Shown: piece by piece, positions 23,344 through 35,689 of the stretch
Layout of the letters: each line of letters begins with the position of its first letter
Position numbering within the stretch: position 1 is the stretch's first letter
From: Pempheris klunzingeri
Taxonomy: Eukaryota > Chordata > Actinopteri > Acropomatiformes > Pempheridae
Assembly: GCF_042242105.1 (NCBI RefSeq)
Contig: NC_092012.1
Span: 16,938,543-17,002,542, forward strand
Direction: 5' to 3'
DNA: 64,000 bases
The notes under the pieces: model-generated
The model's database searches: none
Seen by the model: the letters and a program-made list of their open reading frames with translations, nothing else
Told to the model about the DNA's origin: nothing
Made by a program: the position numbers and the translations under genes

Positions 23344-23500
23344 ATTATATAATACAGCTCCTCACTCTGAGTGTACATGTTGTTATATGTTATTGTTGGT
23401 GGTAGTAGTAGTGGTAGTAGTGTTATTAGTATTATATAATACATCTCACTCTGAATGTACATGTTGTTATATATTATTATTAGTAGTAGTGGTATTATTT
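23344..23500. repeat. Imperfect tandem duplication, period 87 bp, with GTA/ATT runs
   Basis: The block starting ATTATATAATAC at 23344 recurs at 23431; both continue into CTCACTCTGA and TGTACATGTTGTTATAT. Each ends in a GTA/GTG trinucleotide run, and the second is followed by an ATT run. Confidence 0.85.
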
Positions 23501-24412
23501 TGTATCATTATTATTATCATTATTATTACTTTTGTGTTTGAAGTTTATTCTTATTCTTTTGGAGCTGTGTGTAACAAAAAGCAATTTAAACAGACCCCTC
23601 AAACCTTATATATTTTTCCAGGGTAAAAATAATAAGAAAATTACGCATAATGTAATATGCTAAACATGTAGGGATTATGTGTAGTCTAAGTTAGCATGTG
23701 GTAACTGTCATTTTTTACAGTGTGGTAAAGGTAGTAAATGTGTGAAGTAAATCCTGAGGACATTCCTGCCAAGAGTTTAAGTTGATGCTTCTGCTGAACA
23801 AGAGAGGTGTGTTACTTTTACACAGACAGGAATTTGTTTGGAAGTGTGTGCGGCGTGTGTGTGTGTGCCCATTCGTGTGTGTGTGTGTGGGTTTTAAAAG
23901 TGGATCAGGTCAGTGTGTGTTTAATGGCAGCTCTGAGGTACGACACCGTGCTGCCCTCTCAGTGAATGGATGGTAGATGATGATACACTCAGAGGAAAGA
24001 GCGGGATAAAGACTGTAGATAATGGGGTCAGACCAACGTGCAGAGCTGCAGAGAAATGGTGCAAATGAACAAAACAGGGATGAGGTCACAGGGTTAAACA
24101 TCTGGGAGAAAGAGGAGCAAACCAACATCCTAATTGTCTTTCAGCTCTACTGAGTTTCCACTTTACTCAATGCATTTGATATTTTCCCTCTGCAGACTAA
24201 GTACACAGTACCTCTACATAGTGCATAAAGTGAAATCTTCCACAGATTTCTCCAACAAATTGCATGCACCAGCCCGATCCTGCCCTGGGCCTTAGCCTTG
24301 CACTATGAGTGGACAAAATATGGAAAACATGCTGATGGAAAACATGCTGATGAGATTTCCTAGTTATCAAACCAGACTTTAATGGGCTCTCTACTGTCAG
24401 CTTAAAGTAAGT

Positions 24413-24485
24413 GTGACATTTTGGGAAATACGATTTCCGATTTACTTTCTTGCTAAGAATTAGATGAGAAGATTGATACCACTGT
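24413..24485. repeat. Probable copy of a common fish dispersed repeat
   Basis: The stretch with GGGAAATACGATTTC, CTTTCTTGCTAAGA and AGATGAGAAGATTGATACCA resembles a dispersed non-coding repeat I remember from many percomorph genomes. Its borders are not clear. Confidence 0.35.
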
Positions 24486-27400
24486 GAGGTGTTCACTGTA
24501 AAGCTGAGGGCACAGCCTGCCGTCAGTCAACTTGGGTTATTAGTTTGGATTTTTGAAGTGGGTTTCTATGGAGGAATAATCCACAGTCAGTGTATTATCT
24601 ACAGTAAATGGTGGTCAGCACGCCCTCAGTTTGGAGAAGCAGAGAGGAGTACCTAACCTGATGTGCCAGATGGTTTGTTACACAGTACCATCAGGGAAGT
24701 AGTCCATGGAAACTGTTTGTAAAGGGGCAGGCATTTTCAAAACATACTTGGCAGGTGTTTGAATGAACCATCTGTGTATCACGTCTAACTCTGTCTAACT
24801 TCCAGTCAGATCAATAAACCATATAACACTGATAAAAACAGCTGGCAGAAGTTCTGTACTTTGCTCTCTGCCTTCCACCTCCCACACCCCCCTTATGGCT
24901 AGACAGCCAGGTGTCTTATTCATTCTCATTCATTTTGTCCATACATGATTGACAACCTCTTTTAGCTTTTGTGCTACCAGGTTAGCTCAGTAGCTTAGCT
25001 GAGTCTGTCACTGAGCAACAGCTCTAACTTGTTTTTCAGCTTGGTTCCTCTGTGCTCCGTGTACATAGAGAATATTTACATACTTACAATGAGTACAAAA
25101 TTCAAACCTATGACTCCACTTTATAAGAAGCCTACATATCCCAGATGTCTTGTGTATGACTGTGTGAACAATTTACCCAAAATTCTACCTGATATATTTT
25201 GTATTTTTGGGGGCTTTTCTGAAATTCATAGTTGATTTCTGTTGGTTTGAAGAAGATGTGGCTGCAGAACATTTATTTGTGATGACTGAGCTACTGATGG
25301 ATCACTGGGATTGTAGAATGTATTTTGTTTGTGAGTGATTAATAATTGTTCATAGACTCTTTTTGAACACTAAAAGGCATTTATGGTGTCAGTGGTTCAG
25401 ACATTGTGCGATGTGTGTGACGTGAACAGCACAAACCTCATGGAATTCTGATCTATTCAATTCTGATTTGGACAGCCTTCATATGTGGTCCTGAATCAGA
25501 TGCTAATCTCAGTTTGAACAGTCATATCAGAATTCATGTGACTTTTACTCTACTCACAAATTCAACTTCACATCTCCAGCTGCACATCAACTTATAAATA
25601 AAACATGCTGCCTTCAGGGGCCTCCATGTTTACTTCCATATGACAACATGTTGCGTGCAATGTCTTTGTTATTGTTCTTTTGCGCATGTGGGTCAGTTGA
25701 GGACTGTGACCGATTTACACCGGAATGTAAACAGCCAAACAAAAAAATGGGTTCTGAGCAATAAATCCAAATTGAACAGTAAGGCTGGCACTTAAACTTT
25801 TTTGCTGATGTGTTGGTTCATGCCTATGACAGCCTCTCTAAACAAAGAAGGAGTGTGTCCAGAGTGTGCTTGTGTGTCTGTCTCTGAGTGTGTACCTTAT
25901 GTGTGTGAGTCTTCGTCTCAGACACGGGGCTCGCGCAGCTTCCTGCTGGTCTCATGGTGCCCCCTGATAAGCTGGTGCTGCAGAGGGTTTCAGAATGGCG
26001 CTGGTGGCAGTGGAATTAACTTCCATTGTCATGATAATGACAGTGATACTCTTGCCCCATCCCCGACTCAGACCAGCCATTGTATGGAAACAGGAATGCA
26101 ATTTCTCCTGCAGCGGCAACCGACAATCCTCTATGAGAGTGAAAGGTCCCTAAATGACTCTCCATTCAGGCGAGGCTGAGGGGCCAGCAGCCAATTAAAG
26201 TGGGAGCAGCAAAACAGCGCCATCCCAAAGACCTAAGGCTGTCTCTAAACACACACATTAAGCAATACCAAGACACACACACAGCTATGCACACACAGAC
26301 ACACATTAGCAGCAATATTTTCCTTATACAAGGAACATGTAATCCCCTAAACTATCTTTTTCCTTACAGACCCGATCCTTTTGGGAGCCCAGGCAGTTTG
26401 TATTAAATAACTCAACAGATGTACTCAGCACAGTATGAACACAGACTCAGGAACATGAGTTATTGATTTGAAAATTCTTAAATATTGGAGTTGGGGGACA
26501 GAGGTCCTGAGGAAAGTGAAGACACTATCCAACACCATCCATCATGGTTAAATTCCTCGCTGGTGTTTATGGTATCAGACAGTCTCCTCTGGGCGTTTAT
26601 CTGGCAGCTGAGGCAGAGTCACGATGGAGGGTGAGGGGTCTCGAAAGTGTTCAGGCTGCTGAGCTTTGAGTGAAGTGGATGTGTGCCGCGGGGCTCTGAG
26701 AGCCTTCAGCTGAGAAGAAACCTATTGAGCCAGCTAAGTTTGTTTTAAGCAACACCACTAATAATGACCCGCCGCAGTACCGAAAATTACTCAGAGATTC
26801 TCCTCAGACAAAAACACTCCTTCTGAACGCCTCATTTATTCTGCAGCCACCTTCCCTCCAAAGCATTTTCTCTCTTTACTTCCACTGCTAATTCAAACAC
26901 ATTTCAATGTAGTTCATTTAAGATTCCTACATTCACTGTCCTGCAGGCATAAATACACTCGGGCATTAAATGGATGTTAATCTGCAGCTGAAAATGTCCC
27001 CAACAATTCAATATTTACTCATGTTTGAGTAACATTTTCTAGAAACTGCAATGACCAGCTGTTGTAGGAAATTATACAGTATAGCAAATAATAAACAAAC
27101 CATTAAGTAAGCAATGCAGTTGTGACCCATTTGTAAAGATTAACACCTTCAGTAGGAGCAAATGAGCTCGAGTCTATTGAGACTGAAAGACAGACTGATG
27201 CATGGTTGGTTTCGGTGTTGGCTTTGGTTTTGTTGACAAGAATGCAAATATAGAATAACACCAACCTTAATGCCAATGATGGCTGTAAAACTACACCAAC
27301 AACACATCATTCAGTCCTGGAAAACAGGGTTGCGTCCTGAAATTTTCACTACGCTGATGTTAGAGGGGAAATGACTGCTAAGCTGAAATAACTCAGGGAC

Positions 27401-30400
27401 TTCATGAAAATAGAGCAATTGGAGTGAAGTTAAGTTGGCTGCTAGCAGTACATTAGCTAGCACAGGGCGCAATATGCATTCAAGGGTAGCAACAGACACT
27501 AGGTAGAAAATATCCATCAGATATTACGTCAGGGGAAGACAGGGATTTAGATGAAAGCTCTCATCAGACAGCAGGACTTTTTTTTTTCTTATTGTAAATA
27601 GGGCTCTTATGTGTTTAAGCAGTCATTGAAGGCTGCAATCAGTCTCCAATTATCGCTCTTTACATCTCAATGAGGAAATCCAGCTGCACTGTAGGATCTG
27701 ATGATACAGGAGGAGCAGCAGACATGCATGTTTATGAGGAGAGGTAGATGATACTTAGAGACAGAATGACAGGGTGATTTCTAATCATCTGAACAAATCA
27801 AGCAAGGATTGCACTAAGCACTCGTTTTATGTCCCCACCTGCTTGTGTCCTCTGTTTACTGGAACTGGGACAGTGTTTTAATCTCTGCCACGGTCCCTGC
27901 AGAGGTTTGCGAGTATTGGCATTGGCATTTCTGTGTTGATGCTGGATTGAAAGCAAATAACATTTGGGTATTCGAAGAGCCTCTATTGTGTGAGTAAGAT
28001 TGAATTATGACTATGAATTCTATCTGATCATTTGTCCAAGCCATTTATGCATCTCTAACTCCTTTTCAACTCTAAAAAACTCAAATTGACAAAGACGAAT
28101 ATTGGTTTATAGAAAAAAAAAAAACATACTTATTTAGTTTCAGATATGAACACAGCTTAATTCTGTATCAAACCAATATTCAGTCTAGTCAGAAGACTGC
28201 AGTGATTATTCTGCCTGTCCTCAATCACCATTAAACCATTATTTCTCTGTCCTTTATCTACATGATGCACCCCCCCCCCCCCACCTCATCTCTCTCTCTC
28301 TCTTTCTCTCTGCGTCTCCGCCACTTGCTTTGTCTTTTTCATTTTCTCTTTTCAGTGCAGTCAGTATTGAGCGGCCGACAGCATTTGGATGCAAGATGAA
28401 CTTTGATAAGAGTTAATGAGAACACAGCATTGTACGGGGAAAGAATGGCTCTGGCTGCACTCAAGAGCCTCCTCACCAGGAAATGGACCGTAAAGAGCGG
28501 CAGCCACCCACTCCTCTGGGTTTGGAGGAGGAGAGGAAGAGAGGAGAGAGGAGGAGAGGAGAATCAGATGGAGACAATAGATGAGACCAGGGAAAGACAG
28601 GAAAGAAAGGGCTTCGAATAGTGAAAGGACCCACGGGTACATACATAATGATAGATAATTACTGTATTTTATATAACCCAACTCTCTTACAGCTAAATTG
28701 TACTGAGCACAGCAACTGTATGTCTTACTGAATTAAAAGATTATACACAAAACCTAATATTAAATTCATTTTAATATATCAGTATCAGATTCAGGGTCTT
28801 TCTTTTCATTCTTCCAGCCAAATACAATAATGTCCTGTCAAAAAGCAACTTTATTTTGTAATTGCTGACCTCTACATTCCAAATGCTTTTGGTAACTGCT
28901 GCCTTAAAATGTGAGTTAACTGTACTCAGGTTGAACTGGAAACATGCTTTGAGTTGAGTGTAGATCTCCGTCAGGCCATCTCTGCTACACAAATCTACAA
29001 CCACCGTAGGCATTACAAGATATTCCTTTAACTTTTTATTTTTTAAATCTTTTTTTAGGATAAAAATATGATAAAAGATTAAAAAACATTTGGTTGCCCC
29101 TGCATTTTTGTAATTGTAGACTCAAGCTGTTTATACTAGGTGTCTTGTTGTGAAACTGTGTCAATAAAGCTATTAAAAAAATAAATAAAACTTACGTTGA
29201 AGTTGGCAGCTAAGTGCATTCTGACATATCGTGCTAAACTGCTACACAAAATGAGACCACACTGTTCTATGGATGTCAGTTTTTGAACTGCAACAAATGC
29301 CAAAATGTGGCCTGCAGCAGACTAAGCAACAGACAGGCAAGGTTTCTAACATAGCTGATTGCCGGAAACATCTTCTGCTGTACGATGTCAAACTGAAGCA
29401 GTTGTGGGTCACTTATGGTCGCCACGAGAGCTCATTCAGGCATAAATGTGCAGTGGATCAGTCCTGTAGCTTGAGAGATTAGCTGTGGACAGACAGACAC
29501 ACTGAACTTTAGAAAACAAGAATAAGCTTATGAAATCAGCAACTGTTCAGTCACACACAATCTGCAGTGAGTAATGGGTTAGGGACTGACTTTAATAATA
29601 AACTTCAGCATGGTTCACAATGTTTTTATTAGTTTATATTCAGTATCTTTTTCTTGAGAAAATGAAAAGCATTTGCTTTTTGTCCAACCATCACGTAAAT
29701 CATGTAAATCTCCCAACTCTATCCATCCTATACCCCCCCATGCACGCCCCATGACACAAAGTCGGAGTGCAAAATAAATTTAAATTCATAAACAAAACAA
29801 AAACAAGCAAAATGAATGTAATAAACAGTAATAAAGAAATAGATAAATAAAGTACCCTTTGGATATGTGAAATTCAGTCACCTTGTAGATACAGTGAATA
29901 CAGTTAAGTCAGTTAAATGAAATATCTCTGAATACTGTAAAGGTCTGGTAAGCAGCAGAAACAGCAAAAACAGCAGAAAAATACCAAACTGGCTTAATTT
30001 GATGGAGGAGACTTAATGATGCTGGTCAGAGCTGAACCAGACTTCAAACATCCAACCAGAGTCAGCAGTGAAACACTGTCTGCCTGGTGTTTGATTACAT
30101 TTTAGTTCAAACTGAAAATTCGCTAAATCTGCTTTGTTGAGATATTAACAGGGTGCACATTCTGGGTTCTAAGTTAAGATAGTATTCACAACATCTATAG
30201 AGAATTTAATTATTAGTCTTACTGTGACATAGAATGTAAACTTACACAAGATAGACAATTGTGAAATTATAATATAGAGTGTGTTCTTTTAGAAGCTGTA
30301 TATCATTGTGATTTTCATATTTTAGAAATAATTGCATCCCTATATTCTCTCTGATGTACAACACTACGCAACAAACCTCACTGACAACCAAGAAAACCAC

Positions 30401-33072
30401 AAGTAATGCCATCTCACCATCTACTCTGTCAGTGCATGTGCTTTTAGGGGCTGAACAAGCTTTTCTTGCATTTACCGACAAATTCCTGCACTGCGCATCC
30501 TGATTGGCTGTGTGTGTAGTTAATTCCTTGTTAAAAGACATTGACAAGACTCTTGTACATTTGCATTTTCCTAATATTTTAATACTTCTAATCTGTTATT
30601 ATAAGGTCACGTTTTACAGTTGGCTGAATAACAAGAAAGATGCATGGTTCACAGTTCAATGCTTAAAATGCTAGGCCTATATAATGTTATATAAGGTTTT
30701 TCTGAAAAGAAAATGAGAAAACAACATGTAATGAATATGGCATTTATTATCAGAATCCACACACATTAAAAGTCTTATAAAACAAATTGACAGTGCGCCT
30801 TGAAAGCCAGACATCATGGATGGCTCACCAATGATTTTGCTATTGTAGCAGTTCAGCTAAATTTGGGATATCATGATTTTTTTTTTTTTACAGAAGCTGT
30901 GGCAAGGATGCTCACTTTCATTACTAACAAACATTGAAGTTTGGCTTGGCAGTGTAGCCTGTTCTCTACAGAAAATAATCTGTTAAAGGAAATAGTTAAG
31001 ACTGCATCCAAAATCACTGGTTATTCCCTATCGGCTCTTTCCTCAATCTATCAAACTTGCCTCTTCTCAAAGACTGTGAACGCTGTTTGAGAAAACTCTC
31101 ACCCTTTTGGAGAAAATAGCCTCTGGGAGAAGATTAAGACAACTTTGGCTTCGCTGTAGGCCTATTGATTTTAGAGAAGTTTGTTCCACGGAGCAGTTCA
31201 ACCTCTGAACTGTAAAACAATAGCTGCTTTACAAGTTTGCATTTAATTTCTTATTTCTTTCACTATTTGTTTTTTAATATATTAACTATTTTACATGAGT
31301 CTTATTTATGAACTGATTTGCATAGATGGTTTCTTCAACATTCATGAGATGTGATATATTTTAGTATTTTGTGTTGGGTTGAATAGTGTCCTGAACTAAG
31401 ACATCACCAAACAAATGTTCTAAAAAAAATGTATTGTAATGTGAATAAAATCAACTCACTTCATCATAAAATGAGAAATAAATACACTATTCTATTCGTA
31501 CCTTTGATTGGAACCATTTATCTAAGAGGACACAGAGGGGGATGGTGGCAGAAGAATGAGAAGCAGTGTGGGAGAGAAGAAAGGAAAATGAAGAAAATAT
31601 TAATAAAACGGGGGATAAAATGATAGAATCTGAAGAGGAGAGATCAGAGAGGATTGTAAGATGTGAGTAAAAGAAGACATTAAATACTCCTTGGAGTAAA
31701 GCAGTGGAGGTGCTCGACTACAGAAGGGCCTCTGTCATTATCCGCTGACAAAAAGAGTCCCTAACAGCAAGAGGAAGAGAAAAGAGATCAGGAGGCAAAA
31801 GAGGGGAACATCTTGAGAATGCTGCTGATAAATGAATAAACAAAGAGTTGAGAGAGGAAAGGGCTTCTCTACGATGTCATATCTTAATTGAAAATGACAG
31901 CTTCAATTAAAAATGTAATCATTCTGTCCATTTTCTAATTAAAAGCGAAACGACTGATAGTTTTGACTCATTAACTTCAAAGGGTGACGCAGCCTGACAG
32001 AGTGGGGGAAGTGTATCATTTGCTAAATGGAGAAGGAGCGAGCAGATGAGAAGTGGTCCAAAGGATGAGGAGGAGTGATGCGCTGGGTGAGGATAAACTG
32101 CTACAATGATGCGAGAGAGACACAGCTCATGGTCAATGGATGAGTGGTTAAATGGTGATAAGCAACTATCTGTGGAGGTTGTTAGGCCTGACAAAAAGCA
32201 GATCTCTCACCGCTGTAAGTGATGATTATTTTTTAAAAATAGCAGCCTCTTCATCATCACTGCTTTTCTGAACTAACACAACCAACACTGATAGAAATGC
32301 TTTGCTTTCAATAAGCCAAGAACACACACACACTCATACACACACACTGATCTGATGCTCATTACCTGAATCACACATATGATCAGTCCTCGGGTGGAGA
32401 ACATCTAAAGTCCTGCTGGGTGGCTGTTCGCTGTGTGTGCGGATGACTGTATTGCAATGTGGCTACAAGATGACAATAACACAACATGTACTCTGACATA
32501 AAATATGCGTTTAACAGGTTTTCTGGCCAATTTGAGTCTAACATTTACTCTCTTTTAGCTCTGGTTTTTGTCTCCCCCAACTCCTGAGGGAAATATCTGA
32601 CTATTTAGTCATCAAATGCTCCACTTTCTTATCACTAACTGTGTCTGTCTGGCATTTGGTGCTCAGCAGCCAGTGTACAGTGGGTTTATCAGACTTTTTT
32701 AGTTGAAAACAGCTGCCTGCTGTGGAAGGAGACAGTGCTGATGAGAGCGAATCAAAGCAGCAGAGTTGTGTTTGATAACCATAACCACATCATCCATTGT
32801 TAATACCAGAGGTGTGGACTCGAGTCACATGACTTGGACTCGAGTCATGAATTTGATGACTTTAGACTCGACAAAATGTAAAGAGACTTGCAACTCGACT
32901 TGGACTTTAACATCAGTAACTTGTGACTTCACTTGGACTTGACCCTTTTGACTTGAAAAGACTTGCTACTTTCCCCAAACCCAAAGATTAAAAAGTATGT
33001 TGACATGGACTGCTATATATCTATTTCTGTGTGTGTGTGCGCACCTGAGCAAGCGCGCTGTCGGCACGACAT

Positions 33073-33141
33073 CCAATCAAATTAGATCCACGTTGTTTTG
33101 ATCCGACAGCATCCAACCAATCAAATTACAGGACAACCAAT
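33073..33141 (+). promoter_or_regulatory. Triple CCAAT-box promoter of the hAT element
   Basis: Three CCAAT motifs (33073, 33117, 33137) lie 34-102 bases before the BED-finger ATG; two sit in a repeated CCAATCAAATTA context. This is typical NF-Y-type promoter spacing. Activity is unknown. Confidence 0.5.
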
Positions 33142-33174
33142 GAAGCAGATAAAGCAGCGCGCCAGTTGGCAAAA

Positions 33175-33327
33175 ATGATACCAAAGATAGTTTCGTTTGG
33201 GTATAAAAACTACGAGGTGGTCAACAAAAAACGAATCGCAGTATGTAAAACATGCGGGTTGAAGATTGCGGACGGAGACGCAACAACTTCCAACTTTGTT
33301 CGACATTTGAAGCTGCACAAAGAACGG
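33175..33327 (+). CDS. BED-type zinc-finger exon of a hAT transposase (remnant)
   Basis: Codons from the ATG at 33175 give about 50 residues starting MIPKIVSFGYKNYEVV, then VCKTCGLKIADGDATTSNF and VRHLKLHKER: a BED finger with C-x2-C and H-x3-H metal ligands. The next bases are GGTAAGT, a strong splice donor, so in the parent element this was probably the first coding exon. Read through, it stops at once (TAA). BED fingers bind DNA and are typical of hAT transposases and of the ZBED genes derived from them. Here the catalytic exons are missing, so the copy cannot encode transposase. Confidence 0.8.
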
Positions 33328-33567
33328 TAAGTTGAGCTAACATTAGCTTATAGGCTAACTAATTTAACTGCTAGCTGCAACTCACTGATAGCGTCACTTT
33401 GCAAACACGGTTTATGCATCCACAGCGGGTTAGGACTTGAATCTCAAATGGTAGGACTTGGGACTTGACTTGAGACTTGTCGGTCTTGCCTGTCTTGACT
33501 CAGGACTTGACTTGGGACTCAAGGGCAAAGACTTGAGACTTACTTGTGACTTGCAAAACAATGACTT

Positions 33568-33857
33568 TGTCAGGACAAAGTATACAACTGAAAAAATCAA
33601 ACCTCAAGAATGGTACTCCAACAATAGGATTCAAGGACAAGATAGCGCAGAATGGCAAGACAGTGGACATGACGAACTGGCACAGGACAAAGGGAGACGC
33701 AGACAATAAATACACAAGGTAATGGGGCACAGGTGGAAACAATCAGGGAGGGGCTAGACAATCACAGATGGCAGGAAGTAAATGTAACTAAAACGAGGCA
33801 AAAACAGGGTTACTACAAAATAAAAAACTGAACTTAACAAAATACAGGATCATGACA
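33568..33857. mobile_element. 290-bp nested insertion, probable solo LTR
   Basis: Bounded by TGTCAGGACAAAG and GGATCATGACA, so it has 5'-TG...CA-3' ends with short inverted TGTCA/TGACA. It is flanked by the 5-bp direct repeat GACTT (33563-33567 and 33858-33862). It contains an AATAAA at 33705. These features fit a solo LTR. A small DNA transposon with 5-bp duplication is the alternative. It interrupts the right arm of the hAT element and is therefore younger. Confidence 0.65.
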
Positions 33858-34130
33858 GACTTGGTCCCACCCCTGGTTAATACTGTAGAAAATATTAATT
33901 ATGACTAATTATGAGTTTTTAAAGCAAGTTAGCATAACATCTATTAGATAATATCACAATATAAACCGACAAGCACACATGCTTGGGACACCCTCTTGCG
34001 GCTTTACAATTTAAAAGTGAAACAACAAATTTAATTAGCCTCAGCTTTTTGTTCAACTAGTCCAGAAGGATCGCCAGGAGTATGAAAGCTGTTTTTAGTG
34101 TTAAACATGGTAGTTATATAGTCACATATA

Positions 34131-35687
34131 CAGACCCTTTCCAAAAAATTAGAATATCATGGAAAAGTTTATTTATTTCCATAATTCCATTCAAAAAGTT
34201 AAACTTTAATAGATTATAGATTTAGGGTCCACAATTTAAACGATTTCAAGTATTCATTTGTTTATTTTTACATAATTTGGGCTTCCAGCTCATGAAATCC
34301 ACGAAAACAGGAATTCAGAAAATTAGTATACTGTGAAGAAATCACCATTTACTTCTCAGTTTTTGCAGAAAAAAAAGAAAGAAATTAGGATCACATCAAA
34401 TCAATCAAAATATGGTATTTTCAAAACGATATGTCAATCTTCAATACTTGGTTGGGAATCCCTTTGCCTTAATCACTGCCTCGATGCGCCGTGGCATTGA
34501 TGCAATCAGCCTGTGGCATTGCCTGGGAGTTATGGAAGCCCAGATTTCCTTGATGCTTGCTGTCAGCTCTTCTTTGTTTTTGGGTCTGGTGCCCCTCATT
34601 TTCCTCTTGATAATACCCCATAGATTCTCAATGGGGTTTAGGTCCGGCGAGTTGGCTGGCCAGTCATGGCATGTGGATCAAACCAGGTTTTGGTGCTTCT
34701 GGCGGTATGGGCAGGGGCCAGGTCCTGCTGGAAGATGAAATCTGCATCTCCATACAGATCCTCAGCAGAAGGAATCATGAAGTCCTCTAAAACATTCTGG
34801 TAGACTATTGCGGTGACCTTGGATTTAAGAAAGCAGAGTTTACCAACACCTGCACTGGACATTGCACCCCAAATCATGACTGACTGTGGATATTTCACAC
34901 TGGACCTCAAGCAGCTTGGGTTCTGTTCCTCACCCGTCTTCCTCCAAACCCTTGGACCTTGATTCCCGAATGAAAGGCACACTTTACTTTCATCGGCCTC
35001 CAAGAGGACCTTGGACCACTGGCCGACAGTCCAGTCCTTCTTCTCCTTGGCCCACCTCCCGGATGCGTCTGAATGTGATGGTTTTTGAAGCTGTGACTCC
35101 CGCCTCATTCCACTCTTTCTGGATCTCTGCCAGATTCTTGAATCTTCTCTGTTTGATAATCTGCTGAAGCCCACGGCCATCTCTTTTGCTGGTGCATCTT
35201 CTCCTGCCACATTTTGCCCTTCCACTAGACTTTCCATTGATATGCTTGGACACAGCACTCTGTGAACAGCCAGCCTCCTTAGCTATGAACTTTTGTGGCT
35301 TACCCATCCTATGGAGGGACAGTTGTCAAGTCTGCAGTCTTCCCCATATTGAACCGAACAGACAATTGAACCAAACTGAAGCAATTTAATGACACCTGGG
35401 GAAACCTGTGCAGGTGCTTTGAGTTTAGTAGATGATTAGTGTGTGACACATTCATGCCCCGCAAAATTTGGGCTGATTTCTCCACAGTATTCTGATTTTT
35501 TGAATTCCTGTTTTCGTGGGTTTCACGAGCTAGAAGCCCAAATTATGTAAAAATAAACAAATAAATACTTGAAATCGTTTAAATTGTGGGCCCTGAATCT
35601 ATAATCTATGAAAGTTTAACTTTTTGAATGGAATTGTGGAAATAAATAAACTTTTCCATGATATTCTAATTTTTTGGAAAGGGTCTG
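34131..35687 (-). mobile_element. Tc1/mariner transposon, 1557 bp, with 214-bp inverted repeats
   Basis: Terminal inverted repeats at 34131-34344 and 35474-35687 both start CAGACCCTTTCCAAAAAA reading inward and differ at about a dozen positions (about 94% identity by eye). A TA duplication flanks each end (34129-34130, 35688-35689). The interior holds a broken transposase on the minus strand. Everything expected of a full-length Tc1 element is present except an intact reading frame. Confidence 0.93.
34441..35347 (-). pseudogene. Tc1 transposase pseudogene (DD34E type)
   Basis: Recognisable blocks in order: start MGKTADL (35347), an early stop, then GCSQSAVSKHINGK (helix-turn-helix recognition helix) and TSKRDGRGLQQI; after a reading-frame change, WTVGQWSKVLLEADESKVC (first catalytic Asp), SVMIWGAMSSAGVGKLCF, FIFQQDLAPAHTARSTKTWF (second Asp); after another frame change, SPDLNPIENLWGIIKRKM (catalytic Glu) and a TGA at 34441. 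There are at least one stop, two frame changes and an apparent loss of about 20 residues before WTVGQW. It is non-functional but fairly young, since all three catalytic boxes are still readable. Confidence 0.9.
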
Positions 35688-35689
35688 TA

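Larger units (their letters stand above)
20202..32798. other. Gene-poor interval downstream of clec18
   Basis: No convincing host exon was found on either strand. Besides the repeat at 20822-21372 it holds a period-87 tandem at 23344-23500, a short tandem at 24324-24351, purine/pyrimidine-rich tracts near 28269-28320 and 28520-28570, and an AATAAA-plus-A-rich tail at 29163-29190 that looks like the end of an old retrocopy. The short open frames here have no recognisable domains. Confidence 0.6.
32807..33875 (+). mobile_element. hAT-family DNA transposon, internally deleted, with 8-bp target duplication
   Basis: The element is flanked by a perfect 8-bp direct repeat GTTAATAC (32799-32806 and 33876-33883), the hAT signature. 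The ends are inverted and similar (CAGAGGTGTGGAC on the left, CAGGGGTGGGAC read inward from the right). Both arms are filled with direct GACTTG/GACTCG repeats. A BED zinc-finger exon survives (33175-33327). The C-terminal transposase is absent. A 290-bp insertion (33568-33857) splits the right arm. Without it the element is about 780 bp. Confidence 0.88.

Noticed and set aside
25802..26179. 125-codon open frame on the plus strand
   Set aside because: The Cys/Val-rich start comes from GTGTGT-like sequence; no recognisable domain or exon signals.
34412..34738. 108-codon open frame on the plus strand inside the Tc1 element
   Set aside because: It is the antisense of the C-terminal part of the transposase, including the NPIENLW block.
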